Part shown: positions 54,375 to 62,592 of the stretch, in pieces
Position numbering within the stretch: position 1 is the first letter of the stretch
Layout: the number at the start of each line of letters is the position of its first letter
Assembly (NCBI GenBank): GCA_038961845.1
Contig: CP152408.1
Coordinates: 620,001 to 684,000, forward strand
From: Xylophilus sp. GW821-FHT01B05
GTDB taxonomy: Bacteria > Pseudomonadota > Gammaproteobacteria > Burkholderiales > Burkholderiaceae_C
DNA length: 64,000 nt
Direction of reading: 5' to 3'
Position numbers and translations under genes: made by a program
The notes under the pieces: model-generated
Seen by the model: only the letters and a program-made list of their open reading frames with translations
What the model was told of the DNA's origin: nothing
Database searches by the model: none

Positions 54375-54796
54375 TGGGATTCCTTGAAAAGCTGCGCGGT
54401 GCCGTGGCACCGGGCGCGAAGCGGTCGGCTGCGGCGGGCACCACGAAGGCCGCCGGCGATGCCGCGGAGGCGCGTGCCCTGGCCCACCTGCAGGCGGCCG
54501 GGCTGCGCCTGGTCGAGCGCAATTATCGGACGCCGGGCCGCGGCGGCGGCGAGATCGACCTGGTGATGCGCGACGCCGACGGCACCCTGGTGTTTGTCGA
54601 GGTGCGCCGGCGCAAGGGCGCAGACCACGGCGGCGCAGCGGCCAGCATTGGCGCAACCAAGCGCCGCCGCATCGTCTTTGCCGCGCGCCACTACCTGATG
54701 CGCCTGGGCGCGCCGCCGCCCTGCAGGTTCGATGCGGTGCTGGTCGAAGGCGACGTGGTGACCTGGCTGCCAGCGGCATTCGACGGTGACGACTGA
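54374..54796 (+). CDS. yraN: YraN family protein (UPF0102, endonuclease-like)
   Basis: 140 aa. GDAAEARALAHLQAAGLRLVERNYRTPGRGGGEIDLVMRDADGTLVFVEVRRRKGADHGGAAASIGATKRRRIVFAARHYL holds the E-I-D ... V-E-V-R core of a PD-(D/E)xK nuclease-like fold, with a non-conserved N-terminal extension of about 30 residues. The function is unsettled. Part of the conserved rsmI-yraN-diaA-dolP neighbourhood, but lpoA, which lies between rsmI and yraN in E. coli, is absent here. Confidence 0.9.
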   Translation: MGFLEKLRGAVAPGAKRSAAAGTTKAAGDAAEARALAHLQAAGLRLVERNYRTPGRGGGEIDLVMRDADGTLVFVEVRRRKGADHGGAAASIGATKRRRIVFAARHYLMRLGAPPPCRFDAVLVEGDVVTWLPAAFDGDD

Positions 54797-54888
54797 ATTT
54801 GCTGGCACGGGAACCTGTGCCAATCGAAATGCTCTGCTACATCTAAAGGGCATCGCGCGGCGGTGGCCGCCGCTATGATCCCTGGCCC

Positions 54889-55488
54889 ATGCTAGAGCAA
54901 CGAATCCAACAGCACTTCATCGACAGCGCGGACCTGAAATACCAGGCAGCCGAAGCGCTGGGCCCTCCTATTGCCGCGGCGGTGCAGGCCGTTCTGGCCA
55001 GTGTCACCAGTGGCGGCAAGGTGCTGGCCTGTGGCACCGGCGCCTCGGCCGCGCTGGTGCAGATCTTCACCACGGCCTTCATTGCCGGCTTCGAGCGCGA
55101 GCGGCCCGGCCTGGGCGCGATCGCGCTCACGGTCGACGGCACGCTGCTGGCGCCGGTGGGCGCCGCAGCCGATACCTCGCAGGTGTTTGCGCGCCAGGTG
55201 CGCGGCCTGGGGCACGCGGGCGACGTGCTGCTGGTGCTGTCGCCCAGCGGCAACTGCGCCAGCGTGGTGGCCGCGCTGGAGGCGGCGCATGAGCGCGAAA
55301 TGAGCGTGGTGGCCCTGACCGGCCGCCATGGCGGCCGCGTGGCCGGGCTGCTGCGCGAGACCGACGTCCACATCTGCGTGCCGCACGAACGCGCGGCACG
55401 CATCCACGAGGTCCACGCCCTGGCCCTTCACTGCATCTGCGACGGCGTGGATGCGCAACTTCTTGGCGAACAGGAGATTCCCCTATGA
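54889..55488 (+). CDS. diaA: SIS-domain protein, DiaA/GmhA type
   Basis: 199 aa single SIS domain: IQQHFIDSADLKYQAAEALGPPIAAAVQAVLASVTSGGKVLACGTGASAALVQIFTTAFI, GDVLLVLSPSGNCASVVAALEAAHEREMSVVALTGRHGGRVAGLL, AARIHEVHALALHCICDGVD. In E. coli the gene in this position is DiaA, which stimulates DnaA loading at oriC; the fold is shared with phosphoheptose isomerase GmhA. The synteny favours DiaA, but isomerase activity cannot be excluded. Overlaps dolP by 4 bp. Confidence 0.88.
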   Translation: MLEQRIQQHFIDSADLKYQAAEALGPPIAAAVQAVLASVTSGGKVLACGTGASAALVQIFTTAFIAGFERERPGLGAIALTVDGTLLAPVGAAADTSQVFARQVRGLGHAGDVLLVLSPSGNCASVVAALEAAHEREMSVVALTGRHGGRVAGLLRETDVHICVPHERAARIHEVHALALHCICDGVDAQLLGEQEIPL

Positions 55489-56237
55489 CGACTGGAACAA
55501 AACGTGGTGCGCCGGCCGTGCGCCTGGCTTGCTCGGTGCTGGCGGCAGGGGCCTTGGCCAGTGCGCTGTCGGGCTGCTTCCCGCTGGCCCTTGGCGGTGC
55601 GGCCATGACCGGGATGGCGGTGTCTGACCGCCGCACCACCGGCACGCAGGTCGAGGACGAGAGCATCGAGTTTCGCGCCCGCAACGCCATCAACACCAAC
55701 TTTGGCGACAACGCCAGCGTCAGCGTGACCAGCTACAACCGCCAGGTGCTGCTGACCGGCGCGGTGGCGACGCAGCAGGACAAGGAGCGGGTCGAGCAGT
55801 ACGTGTCGCGGGTCGAGAACGTGCGCGCGGTGGTCAACGACATCGGCGTGATGCCGCAAAGCTCGTTCTCGCAGCGCTCCAACGACACCTTCATCACCAG
55901 CAAGGTCAAGGCCAGCCTGCTGGACGCCAAGGACATCTCGGGCACCGCCATCAAGGTGGTGACCGAGCGCGGCGCGGTCTACCTGATGGGCCGCGTCACC
56001 CAGCGCGAGGCCAAGCGCAGCGCCGAGATCGCGCGCGGCGTCAGCGGCGTGCTGAAGGTGGTGCGCGTGTTCGAAGTGATCAGCGAAGAAGAGCTGGCCC
56101 AGATCGGCCGCCAGCAAGCCCCCGCGCCCTCGGTGTCGTCACCCGCCGCTGCTCCGGCACCGGCACCTGCCGCGGTCTCGGCGCCCGCCCCGATCACCGA
56201 TGCGCCGCCCGCCACGGTGGTCACGCCAGTGCGCTAA
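55485..56237 (+). CDS. dolP: Dual-BON-domain outer membrane lipoprotein
   Basis: 250 aa. Lipobox ALSGC after a signal peptide. BON domain 1 is FRARNAINTNFGDNASVSVTSYNRQVLLTGAVATQQDKERVEQYVSRVENVRAVVNDI; BON domain 2 is NDTFITSKVKASLLDAKDISGTAIKVVTERGAVYLMGRVTQREAKRSAEIARGVSGVLKVVRVFEVI. DolP/YraP binds anionic phospholipid at the outer membrane and supports BAM and envelope integrity. The Ala/Pro-rich tail of about 45 residues is longer than in E. coli. Confidence 0.92.
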   Translation: MTTGTKRGAPAVRLACSVLAAGALASALSGCFPLALGGAAMTGMAVSDRRTTGTQVEDESIEFRARNAINTNFGDNASVSVTSYNRQVLLTGAVATQQDKERVEQYVSRVENVRAVVNDIGVMPQSSFSQRSNDTFITSKVKASLLDAKDISGTAIKVVTERGAVYLMGRVTQREAKRSAEIARGVSGVLKVVRVFEVISEEELAQIGRQQAPAPSVSSPAAAPAPAPAAVSAPAPITDAPPATVVTPVR

Positions 56238-56297
56238 ATAGCACTCATGCATGAAAAAGGCCGGTAGCCCTTGATGGGTACCGGCCTTTTGCTATTT
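56236..56297. terminator. Bidirectional terminator between dolP and the GarR-type gene
   Basis: Stem AAAAGGCCGGTA / TACCGGCCTTTT with inner CCC/GGG and a short loop. It is preceded on either strand by A-rich and followed by T-rich arms (TTTTGCTATTT), and enclosed by AAATAGCA / TGCTATTT. It lies between convergent genes. Confidence 0.88.
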
Positions 56298-56341
56298 AAA
56301 TGGGAGCGGTAGATGCGAGGCAGTGCGCAGCCGGGGGCGCG

Positions 56342-57244
56342 CTATTTCAATCGGGCAATGAGGCTGGAAGTGTCCCAGCGCCGGCCACCCATCTGTTGCA
56401 CGTCGGCGTAGAACTGGTCCACCAGGGCGGTGACCGGCAGGCGCGCGCCGTTGCGCTGGGCTTCGTCCAGCACCAGGCCCAGGTCCTTGCGCATCCAGTC
56501 CACGGCAAAGCCGAAGTCGAACTGGCCGGCCGCCATGGTCTTGCCGCGGTTGTCCATCTGCCAGCTTTGCGCGGCGCCCTTGCCGATCACGTCCAGCACG
56601 GCGGGGATGTCCAGGCCGGCCTTCTGGCCGAAGGCGACCGCCTCTGACAGTGCCTGCACCAGGCCGGCGATGCAGATCTGGTTGACCATCTTGGTCAGCT
56701 GGCCGGCGCCGCTGTCGCCCATGCGGGTGAAGGCGCGCGAGAAGGCCGCGGCCACGGGCGCTGCGGCATCGAAGGCTTGCTGGTCGCCGCCGCACATCAC
56801 GGTCAGTGCGCCGTTCTGCGCGCCGGCCTGGCCGCCGGAGACCGGTGCGTCGATGAATTGCAGGCCACGTTCGCGCGCGGCCGCGTACAGCTCGCGCGCC
56901 ACGTCGGCCGAGGCGGTGGTGTGGTCGACCAGAATCGCGCCCGGCGTCATGCCGGCCAGTGCGCCGTCCTCGCCCAGCACCACGCTGCGCAGGTCGTCGT
57001 CATTGCCGACGCAGCAGAACACGATGGCCGCGCCCTTGACCGCTTCGCGCGGGGTGGCGGCATGCGCACCACCGAACTCCTGCGCCCAGGCCTGGGCCTT
57101 GGCTTCGGTGCGGTTGTAGACGGTTACCTGGTGGCCTGCGCGCACCAGATGCCCGGCCATGGGGCCACCCATGACGCCGAGGCCCAGGAAGGCGACGGTC
57201 TGCGCGGCAACGGGGGAATAGGTCTTGGGGTTGAGCGTGGGCAT
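56342..57244 (-). CDS. NAD(P)-dependent beta-hydroxyacid dehydrogenase (GarR/MmsB type)
   Basis: 300 aa. The Rossmann motif FLGLGVMGGPMAGHL, substrate-binding FIDAPVSGGQAGAQNGALTVMCGG, and the catalytic-Lys segment GSGAGQLTKMVNQICIAG (here GDSGAGQLTKMVNQ) define the family of tartronate semialdehyde reductase and 3-hydroxyisobutyrate dehydrogenase. The two activities cannot be separated by eye. A single leftward gene; the 353-bp region upstream holds inverted repeats rather than another gene. Confidence 0.9.
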   Translation of the reverse strand: MPTLNPKTYSPVAAQTVAFLGLGVMGGPMAGHLVRAGHQVTVYNRTEAKAQAWAQEFGGAHAATPREAVKGAAIVFCCVGNDDDLRSVVLGEDGALAGMTPGAILVDHTTASADVARELYAAARERGLQFIDAPVSGGQAGAQNGALTVMCGGDQQAFDAAAPVAAAFSRAFTRMGDSGAGQLTKMVNQICIAGLVQALSEAVAFGQKAGLDIPAVLDVIGKGAAQSWQMDNRGKTMAAGQFDFGFAVDWMRKDLGLVLDEAQRNGARLPVTALVDQFYADVQQMGGRRWDTSSLIARLK

Positions 57245-57264
57245 GGGTGTTGGAAATGAATGCG

Positions 57265-57381
57265 CCGCACGGCCATGAAGGCCGTGCGGGTGGGACAGGC
57301 GCAGTGGACGCGAAGGAGGCTCCGTGCTTGTCGGCGGTGTCGTGTTATCGACGCTTCTTCTTCCTTCGCGTCCACTGCGCC
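57265..57381. repeat. Tandem inverted repeats upstream of the GarR-type gene
   Basis: A perfect 10-bp hairpin, CCGCACGGCC / GGCCGTGCGG (57265-57289). Next to it is a perfect 20-bp inverted repeat, GGCGCAGTGGACGCGAAGGA (57298-57317) with its complement at 57362-57381, enclosing 44 bp. Both would lie in the 5' leader of the GarR-type transcript or flank its promoter. No ORF is supported here. Confidence 0.65.
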
Positions 57382-57509
57382 CGTGAACAAAAACGAGACT
57401 ATCACAAGCTCACCGCGCAGCGTGTCAGACGGCGTCGCAATCAACAGCGACAAGCACGCTGCGCGTGCAACAAAAAGGTTCAGAAGGCCGCGGAGCAGGC
57501 CATGCCAAA

Positions 57510-57561
57510 ACATCCGCGGATCTGGCTTTGCCAGTCCGCAGGATGTGCCCCCTTGAGGGGG
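57510..57561 (-). terminator. Hairpins downstream of pilU
   Basis: Leftward transcripts from pilU meet CCCCC TTGA/TCAA GGGGG (57548-57561). An imperfect 17-bp stem follows (57510-57546, ACATCC...GGATGT) and is succeeded by TTTTGG. This could be the pilU terminator or part of a dispersed intergenic repeat. Confidence 0.5.
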
Positions 57562-57597
57562 AAGGCGAAGACACGAAGTGCGTAGCCTGGGGGTGTT

Positions 57598-58734
57598 CTA
57601 GACGATCGCGAAATGCTCGGTGCCCGCAGCCAGGTCCGAGCTTTTCGCGCGCTGGCTGTTGAGCTTGATCTGCAGCCGCAGGTCGTTGAGCGAGTCGGCA
57701 TTGCGCAGCGCGTCTTCGTAGCCGATGACATTGCCTTCGTACAGGTCGAACAGCGACTGGTCGAAGGTCTGCATGCCCAGGTTGCGGCTCTTCTTCATGA
57801 TCTCTTTCATCTCGGTGACGTCGCCCTTGAAGATCAGGTCGGAGATCAGCGGCGTGTTGAGCATCACCTCGACGGCGGCGGCGCGGCCCTTCAGGTCTTG
57901 CTTGGGGATGAGCCGCTGCGAGATCATGGCGCGCAGGTTCAGCGACAGGTCCATCAGCAACTGGGCGCGCCGCTCTTCGGGGAAGAAGTTGATGATGCGG
58001 TCGAGCGCCTGGTTGGCGCTGTTGGCGTGCAGGGTGGCCAGGCACAGGTGGCCGGTTTCCGAGAACGCGACCGCATGCTCCATGGTCTCGCGGTCGCGGA
58101 TTTCGCCCATCAGGATCACGTCGGGCGCCTGGCGCAGCGTGTTCTTCAGTGCCGACTCCCAGCTGTCGGTGTCGAGGCCGACCTCGCGCTGGGTCACCAC
58201 GCAGTTCTTGTGCGGGTGCACGAATTCCACCGGGTCTTCCACCGTGATGATGTGGCCGAAGGAGTGCTCGTTGCGCCAGTCCACCATGGCCGCGAGCGTG
58301 GTGCTCTTGCCCGAGCCGGTGGCGCCCACCAGGATGCACAGGCCGCGCTTGGACATGGCCACTTCCTTCAGCACCTGCGGCACGCCCAGGCCGTCGATGG
58401 TGGGCAGCGTGGTCGGGATCACGCGCAGCACCATGCCGATCTTGCCCAACTGCACAAAGGCGTTGACGCGAAAGCGCCCGATGGTGGCCGGCGAGATGGC
58501 GAAGTTGCACTCCTTGGTGCGCTCGAAATCCGCGGCCTGCTTGTCGTTCATGATGGCGCGCGCCAGCGCCAGCGTGTGCGTGGGCCCGAGCGGCTGCGGC
58601 GACACCTTGGTCACCTTGCCGTCGACCTTGATCGCGGGCGGGAAGTCGCTCGTGATGAATAGGTCGCTGCCGCCCCGGCTGATCATCAGCTTGAGCAGAT
58701 CGTTGATGAATTTACTGGCCTGATCGCGTTCCAT
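57598..58734 (-). CDS. pilU: Type IV pilus retraction ATPase PilU
   Basis: 378 aa secretion-type hexameric ATPase. Walker A is GATGSGKSTT, the Asp box and Walker B regions are ITVEDPVEFVH and DVILMGEIRDRETMEHAVAFSETGHL, and the His box is LATLHANSANQALDRIINFFPEERR. The tail DLRLQIKLNSQRAKSSD and the position after pilT and the CNB-domain gene identify the PilU branch. It acts with PilT at the inner membrane to depolymerise pili. Confidence 0.95.
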   Translation of the reverse strand: MERDQASKFINDLLKLMISRGGSDLFITSDFPPAIKVDGKVTKVSPQPLGPTHTLALARAIMNDKQAADFERTKECNFAISPATIGRFRVNAFVQLGKIGMVLRVIPTTLPTIDGLGVPQVLKEVAMSKRGLCILVGATGSGKSTTLAAMVDWRNEHSFGHIITVEDPVEFVHPHKNCVVTQREVGLDTDSWESALKNTLRQAPDVILMGEIRDRETMEHAVAFSETGHLCLATLHANSANQALDRIINFFPEERRAQLLMDLSLNLRAMISQRLIPKQDLKGRAAAVEVMLNTPLISDLIFKGDVTEMKEIMKKSRNLGMQTFDQSLFDLYEGNVIGYEDALRNADSLNDLRLQIKLNSQRAKSSDLAAGTEHFAIV

Positions 58735-58751
58735 GGGGATTCCCTGCCGGC

Positions 58752-59381
58752 TTATTTGTTGTCGCTGAGGCGCGCGCTGACCACGCGCAGCCGCAGCGAG
58801 AGCTTGCGTGCCAATAGCGCGATCAGGCAGGCTGCCGTCTCGGGCTCGGCCGTCATCATTTCGTCCATGGCCTCGGCGCTCAGGACGGCGATCTCGCAGT
58901 CGGTGAGCGAGGCGCAGGCCGAGAAGCGTATGCCGCTGTCGAGCAGCGACATCTCGCCCAGGATGTCGCCCGGGCGGGTTTCGGCCAGGCGTGTGCGCTC
59001 GCCCCAGGGCTGCAGCCGGTCCACCGCGATGGCGCCGGCCAGCAGCACGATCATGAAGTTGCCGTATTCGTCCTGGCGGATCACGTCGCGGTCGGCCGGC
59101 AGCGTGGCGAACTCGAAGAAGCGCTCCATGCGGCTGATGGCGTCGGCGTCGAGCAGGCTCATGTGGCGGTCGCGCGCCCAGAGCAACTGCAACTGGCGCA
59201 CGCCGCGCGAGGACGACAGGCGCTTGGCGCCGACCTCGACCGCGCGGGCTTCCCAGGGCACCAGCATGGATGGGTCCACCCCCTGGTCGGCGAAGGCGGT
59301 GGAGAAGAACACCGAGTCCTGGCGGTCCTCGCCGATCTTCTGGGTGGATTTGCTGCGCAGCAGCCCGAGAATGCCTTTCAT
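58752..59381 (-). CDS. Cyclic-nucleotide-binding-like domain protein between pilT and pilU
   Basis: 209 aa: an N-terminal linker (about 85 residues) and one CNB fold, MERFFEFATLPADRDVIRQDEYGNFMIVLLAGAIAVDRLQPWGERTRLAETRPGDILGEMSLLDSGIRFSACASLTDCEIAVLSAE. No DNA-binding domain follows. In the phosphate-binding cassette GEMSLLDSGIRFSA the Arg is one residue earlier than in CRP (GELGLFEEGQERSA), so classical cAMP binding is doubtful. 17 bp before pilU and 20 bp after pilT, implying a role in pilus retraction control. Confidence 0.85.
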   Translation of the reverse strand: MKGILGLLRSKSTQKIGEDRQDSVFFSTAFADQGVDPSMLVPWEARAVEVGAKRLSSSRGVRQLQLLWARDRHMSLLDADAISRMERFFEFATLPADRDVIRQDEYGNFMIVLLAGAIAVDRLQPWGERTRLAETRPGDILGEMSLLDSGIRFSACASLTDCEIAVLSAEAMDEMMTAEPETAACLIALLARKLSLRLRVVSARLSDNK

Positions 59382-59401
59382 GCCTGCTCCAGTGGGTCGT
59401 A

Positions 59402-60445
59402 TCAGCCGGGGAAGTTCTCGGGGATCTTGGCCTTGCCGCGTGCCTCGGCCGGGCTGATCAGGTTGCGGCGCACCAGGTCGGTCAGGTTCTGGTCCAGCGT
59501 CTGCATGCCCACGCTGTTGCCGGTCTGGATGGCCGAGTACATCTGCGCCACCTTGGCCTCGCGGATCAGGTTGCGGATGGCGCTGGTGCCCAGCATGATC
59601 TCGTGCGCGGCGATGCGGCCGGTGCCGTCTTTCAGCTTGCACAGCGACTGCGAGATGACGGCCTGCAGCGACTCCGACAGCATGGCGCGCACCATCTCTT
59701 TTTCTTCGGCCGGGAACACATCGATGATCCGGTCGATGGTCTTGGCCGCAGAAGACGTGTGCAGCGTGCCGAACACCAGGTGGCCGGTTTCGGCCGCGGT
59801 CATGGCCAGGCGGATGGTTTCCAGGTCGCGCATTTCGCCGACCAGGATGGCGTCCGGGTCTTCGCGCAAGGCGGATTTGAGCGCGGCGGCAAAGGACAGC
59901 GTATGCGGCCCGACCTCGCGCTGGTTGATCAGGCACTTCTTGGATTCGTGCACGAACTCGATCGGGTCTTCCACCGTGAGGATGTGGCCGTATTCCTGCT
60001 CGTTGAGGAAGTTGACCATGGCCGCCAGCGTGGTCGACTTGCCCGAGCCGGTCGGGCCGGTCACCAGCACCAGGCCGCGCGGCTTGAGTGCCAGGTCGGC
60101 CAGGATGCGCGGCGCGTTGAGCTGCTCGAGCGTGAGGATCTTCGAGGGAATGGTGCGGAACACCGCGCCGGCGCCGCGGTTGTGGTTGAAGGCATTGACC
60201 CGGAAGCGCGCCAGGCCTTCGATCTCGAAGGAGAAATCGACCTCCAGGAACTCTTCATAGGCCTTGCGCTGGCTGTCGTTCATGATGTCGTACACCATGG
60301 CATGGACCGCCTTGTGGTCCAGTGCGTCGACATTGATGCGCCGCACGTCGCCGTGGACCCGGATCATCGGTGGCAGGCCTGCAGACAGATGCAGGTCGGA
60401 GGCCTTGTTCTTCACGCTGAAGGCCAGCAGTTGGGTGATGTCCAC
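59402..60445 (-). CDS. pilT: Type IV pilus twitching motility ATPase PilT
   Basis: 347 aa. MDITQLLAFSVKNKASDLHLSAGLPPMIRVHGDVRRI is the PilT N-terminus. Walker A GPTGSGKSTT, ILTVEDPIEFVHESKKCLINQREVG, EDPDAILVGEMRDLETIRLAMTAAETGHLVFGTLHTSSAAKTIDRIIDVFPAEEK and the C-terminal AIRNLIREAKVAQMYSAIQTG (the AIRNLIRE motif needed for retraction) are all present. First gene of pilT-CNB-pilU, 41 bp from the divergent yggS. Confidence 0.97.
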   Translation of the reverse strand: MDITQLLAFSVKNKASDLHLSAGLPPMIRVHGDVRRINVDALDHKAVHAMVYDIMNDSQRKAYEEFLEVDFSFEIEGLARFRVNAFNHNRGAGAVFRTIPSKILTLEQLNAPRILADLALKPRGLVLVTGPTGSGKSTTLAAMVNFLNEQEYGHILTVEDPIEFVHESKKCLINQREVGPHTLSFAAALKSALREDPDAILVGEMRDLETIRLAMTAAETGHLVFGTLHTSSAAKTIDRIIDVFPAEEKEMVRAMLSESLQAVISQSLCKLKDGTGRIAAHEIMLGTSAIRNLIREAKVAQMYSAIQTGNSVGMQTLDQNLTDLVRRNLISPAEARGKAKIPENFPG

Positions 60446-60486
60446 AAAGATCCTTCTGGGGCTTCGTTTGCTACGCTTCTCGGATT

Positions 60487-61194
60487 ATGACAACCATTGG
60501 TAACAACCTGGATGCGCTGCGCCTGCGCATCAACGCCGCCTGCGCGGCGGCTGGCCGCGCGCCGCAATCGGTGCGGCTCTTGGCCGTCTCCAAGACCTTC
60601 GGGCCCGAGGACGTGCGCGAGGCGCTGGCCGCTGGCCAGCAGGCCTTTGGCGAGAACTATCTGCAAGAGGGCGTGGCCAAGGTGCAGGCGCTGGCTGGCA
60701 GCGGCATCGAGTGGCATTGCATCGGCCCGGTGCAGTCCAACAAGACACGCCTGGCGGCCGAGCACTTCGACTGGGTGCATTCGGTGGAGCGGTTGAAGAC
60801 TGCCGAGCGGCTGTCGGCGCAGCGGCCGGCAGGCCTGCCGCCGCTCAACATCTGCCTGCAGGTGGACATCGACGGCGGCGCCAACAAGTCTGGCGTGGCG
60901 CCGGCCGACCTGCCCGCCCTGGCGCATGCCGTGGCGGCGCTGCCGCAACTGCGCCTGCGCGGCCTGATGACCATCCCCGAGCCCACGGCCGACGCCGCCG
61001 CGCAACTGGCCGTGCACCGGCGCGCTCGCGCGCTCTACGACGCGCTGCTGGCCGAGGGCCTGGCGCTGGATACCTTGTCCATGGGCATGTCGGCCGATCT
61101 GGAGGCTGCGATCCAGGCCGGCAGCACCATGGTGCGGGTGGGCACGGCGATCTTTGGCGGCCGGCCGCGGCCGGCGGTGAATCAAGGTTTTTAA
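60487..61194 (+). CDS. yggS: YggS-family PLP homeostasis protein
   Basis: 235 aa alanine-racemase-like TIM barrel. The PLP lysine is in LLAVSKTFGPEDVREALAAGQQAFGENYLQEGVAK; WHCIGPVQSNKTRLAAEHFDWVHSVE, QVDIDGGANKSG, GLMTIPEPT, LSMGMSADLEAAIQAGSTMVRVGTAIFG complete the family pattern. It binds pyridoxal phosphate and keeps B6 and amino-acid pools balanced; it has no known catalysis. Divergence from pilT is a conserved arrangement in proteobacteria. Confidence 0.96.
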   Translation: MTTIGNNLDALRLRINAACAAAGRAPQSVRLLAVSKTFGPEDVREALAAGQQAFGENYLQEGVAKVQALAGSGIEWHCIGPVQSNKTRLAAEHFDWVHSVERLKTAERLSAQRPAGLPPLNICLQVDIDGGANKSGVAPADLPALAHAVAALPQLRLRGLMTIPEPTADAAAQLAVHRRARALYDALLAEGLALDTLSMGMSADLEAAIQAGSTMVRVGTAIFGGRPRPAVNQGF

Positions 61195-61252
61195 GTAAAA
61201 AGTGCCTCTAGCCCAGGCGGGGGCTGGGCTATTAGCTATCTATTTGATAGCT
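61195..61252. repeat. REP-like palindrome, copy D
   Basis: AAAAAGTGCCTCTAGCCCAGGC, loop, GGCTGGGCTATTAGCTATCTATTTGATAGC. It begins at the yggS stop and overlaps the last codons and stop of the leftward MFS gene. Confidence 0.72.
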
Positions 61253-62498
61253 TGTCGCCGTGTATTGCCGCGCCAGGGCGCTGCACGGCGGGGCGCACCC
61301 GGCCGATCCAGTAGATGCCCAGCAGCACCAGCGCCGCCGACAGCCAGCCGTTCAGCCCGTAGCCCAGGATCTCGCCACCCGGGCCATTGCTCAGCAGCAG
61401 GCCGCCGAGCCAGGCGCCGGTACCGGTGGAGATCTGCTGCACGGCAGAGTTCACGCTCATGAAGGCGCCGCGGCGGCTGGGCTCGGGCACGGTGGTGAGC
61501 AGGGCCTGCATGGGAATGTTGCGGGCGTTGGAGGCCACCATGAAGCAGGGAAAGAAGGCGATCAGCGCCAGCAGCGGCAGCATGGGCAGGTGGGTGATGA
61601 ACAGCACCGGCAGGATCGACACCAGGGCCACGATGCGAAACACCCGCTGCTTGCCGTAGCGGTCGGCCAGCCGGCCGACGATGCGCGAGCTGAACAGCAT
61701 GGCCGCGCCGCCGGCCATGTAGATCCACGAGATCTGCTCGGGCAGCACGCCGTGGTTGGCCACCAGCACCGGCGAGATGAAGGGCACGATCAGCATGTGC
61801 GCCACCATGATCAGCGCCGTCAGCCCGAAGGCGCGCAGATGCGCCGGCTGGCTCACCAGCCACCAGAGCTGCGGCAGCGTCTGCGACAAGGGCGCGGGCG
61901 GATGCACGATGTGCGTGGCCAGCGGCGGCATCACGCGCTGCGCGCCGAGCCAGATCAGCACCGAGAACAGCACCAGCAGGAAGAAGGGCGTGCTCCAGCC
62001 AAAGTGCGCGCCCAGCACCACACCCAGCGGCACGCCGGCGATGGCGGCGAGCGAGAACGAAGTCATCACCACCCCCATGGCGGCGCCGCGCCGCTCGGCC
62101 GGGATCACGTCGCCGACGATGACCAGCACCAGCGAGCCCAGCACGCCGCCGGTGAGGCCCGCAAAGGCGCGCGACAGCAGCATGGCGTGGTAGTTGCTGG
62201 CCAGCGCGCAGCCCAGGTTGGACAGCGCAAACAGCGCATACACCACCAGCAGCAGGCGCTTGCGGTCGAAGCGGTCGATGTAGGTGGCGGCAAACAGGCC
62301 CGAGATGCCGGCGCACCAGGAATAGGCCGACACCGCCGTGGCAAAGGCGGCGGGCCCGACCGCGAAGGACTGCATGATCTGCGGCCCGAGCGGCATCATG
62401 ACCATGAAGTCCATGACGATGGTGAACTGCGTCAGGGCCAGCAGCCAGAGCAGGGCGCGCTCGCGGCGCGGCGGCAGGGTGGGGAGGGGAGCGGTCAT
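61236..62498 (-). CDS. MFS transporter (AraJ/DHA1-like)
   Basis: 420 aa, twelve hydrophobic segments. WLLALTQFTIVMDFMVMMPLGPQIMQSF, then the loop motif YIDRFDRKRLLLVVYALFALSNLGCALASNYHAMLLSRAFAGLTGGVLGSLVLVIVGDVIPAERRGAAMGVV matches drug:H+ or sugar-efflux (AraJ-like) carriers. Start at 62498 (MTAPLPTLPPRRERA); the longer frame overlaps arginase. The C-terminal KLSNR is encoded by REP-like copy D. Substrate unknown. Confidence 0.88.
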   Translation of the reverse strand: MTAPLPTLPPRRERALLWLLALTQFTIVMDFMVMMPLGPQIMQSFAVGPAAFATAVSAYSWCAGISGLFAATYIDRFDRKRLLLVVYALFALSNLGCALASNYHAMLLSRAFAGLTGGVLGSLVLVIVGDVIPAERRGAAMGVVMTSFSLAAIAGVPLGVVLGAHFGWSTPFFLLVLFSVLIWLGAQRVMPPLATHIVHPPAPLSQTLPQLWWLVSQPAHLRAFGLTALIMVAHMLIVPFISPVLVANHGVLPEQISWIYMAGGAAMLFSSRIVGRLADRYGKQRVFRIVALVSILPVLFITHLPMLPLLALIAFFPCFMVASNARNIPMQALLTTVPEPSRRGAFMSVNSAVQQISTGTGAWLGGLLLSNGPGGEILGYGLNGWLSAALVLLGIYWIGRVRPAVQRPGAAIHGDKLSNR

Positions 62499-62592
62499 GG
62501 GCGATGGCGGGGAGCAGTCCGCACGCGGGCGGCGGCCCGCGCGGGAAACCCCGCATCCTAGACTTTTCCAGCGCGGCTTACTGACCGCGCTG

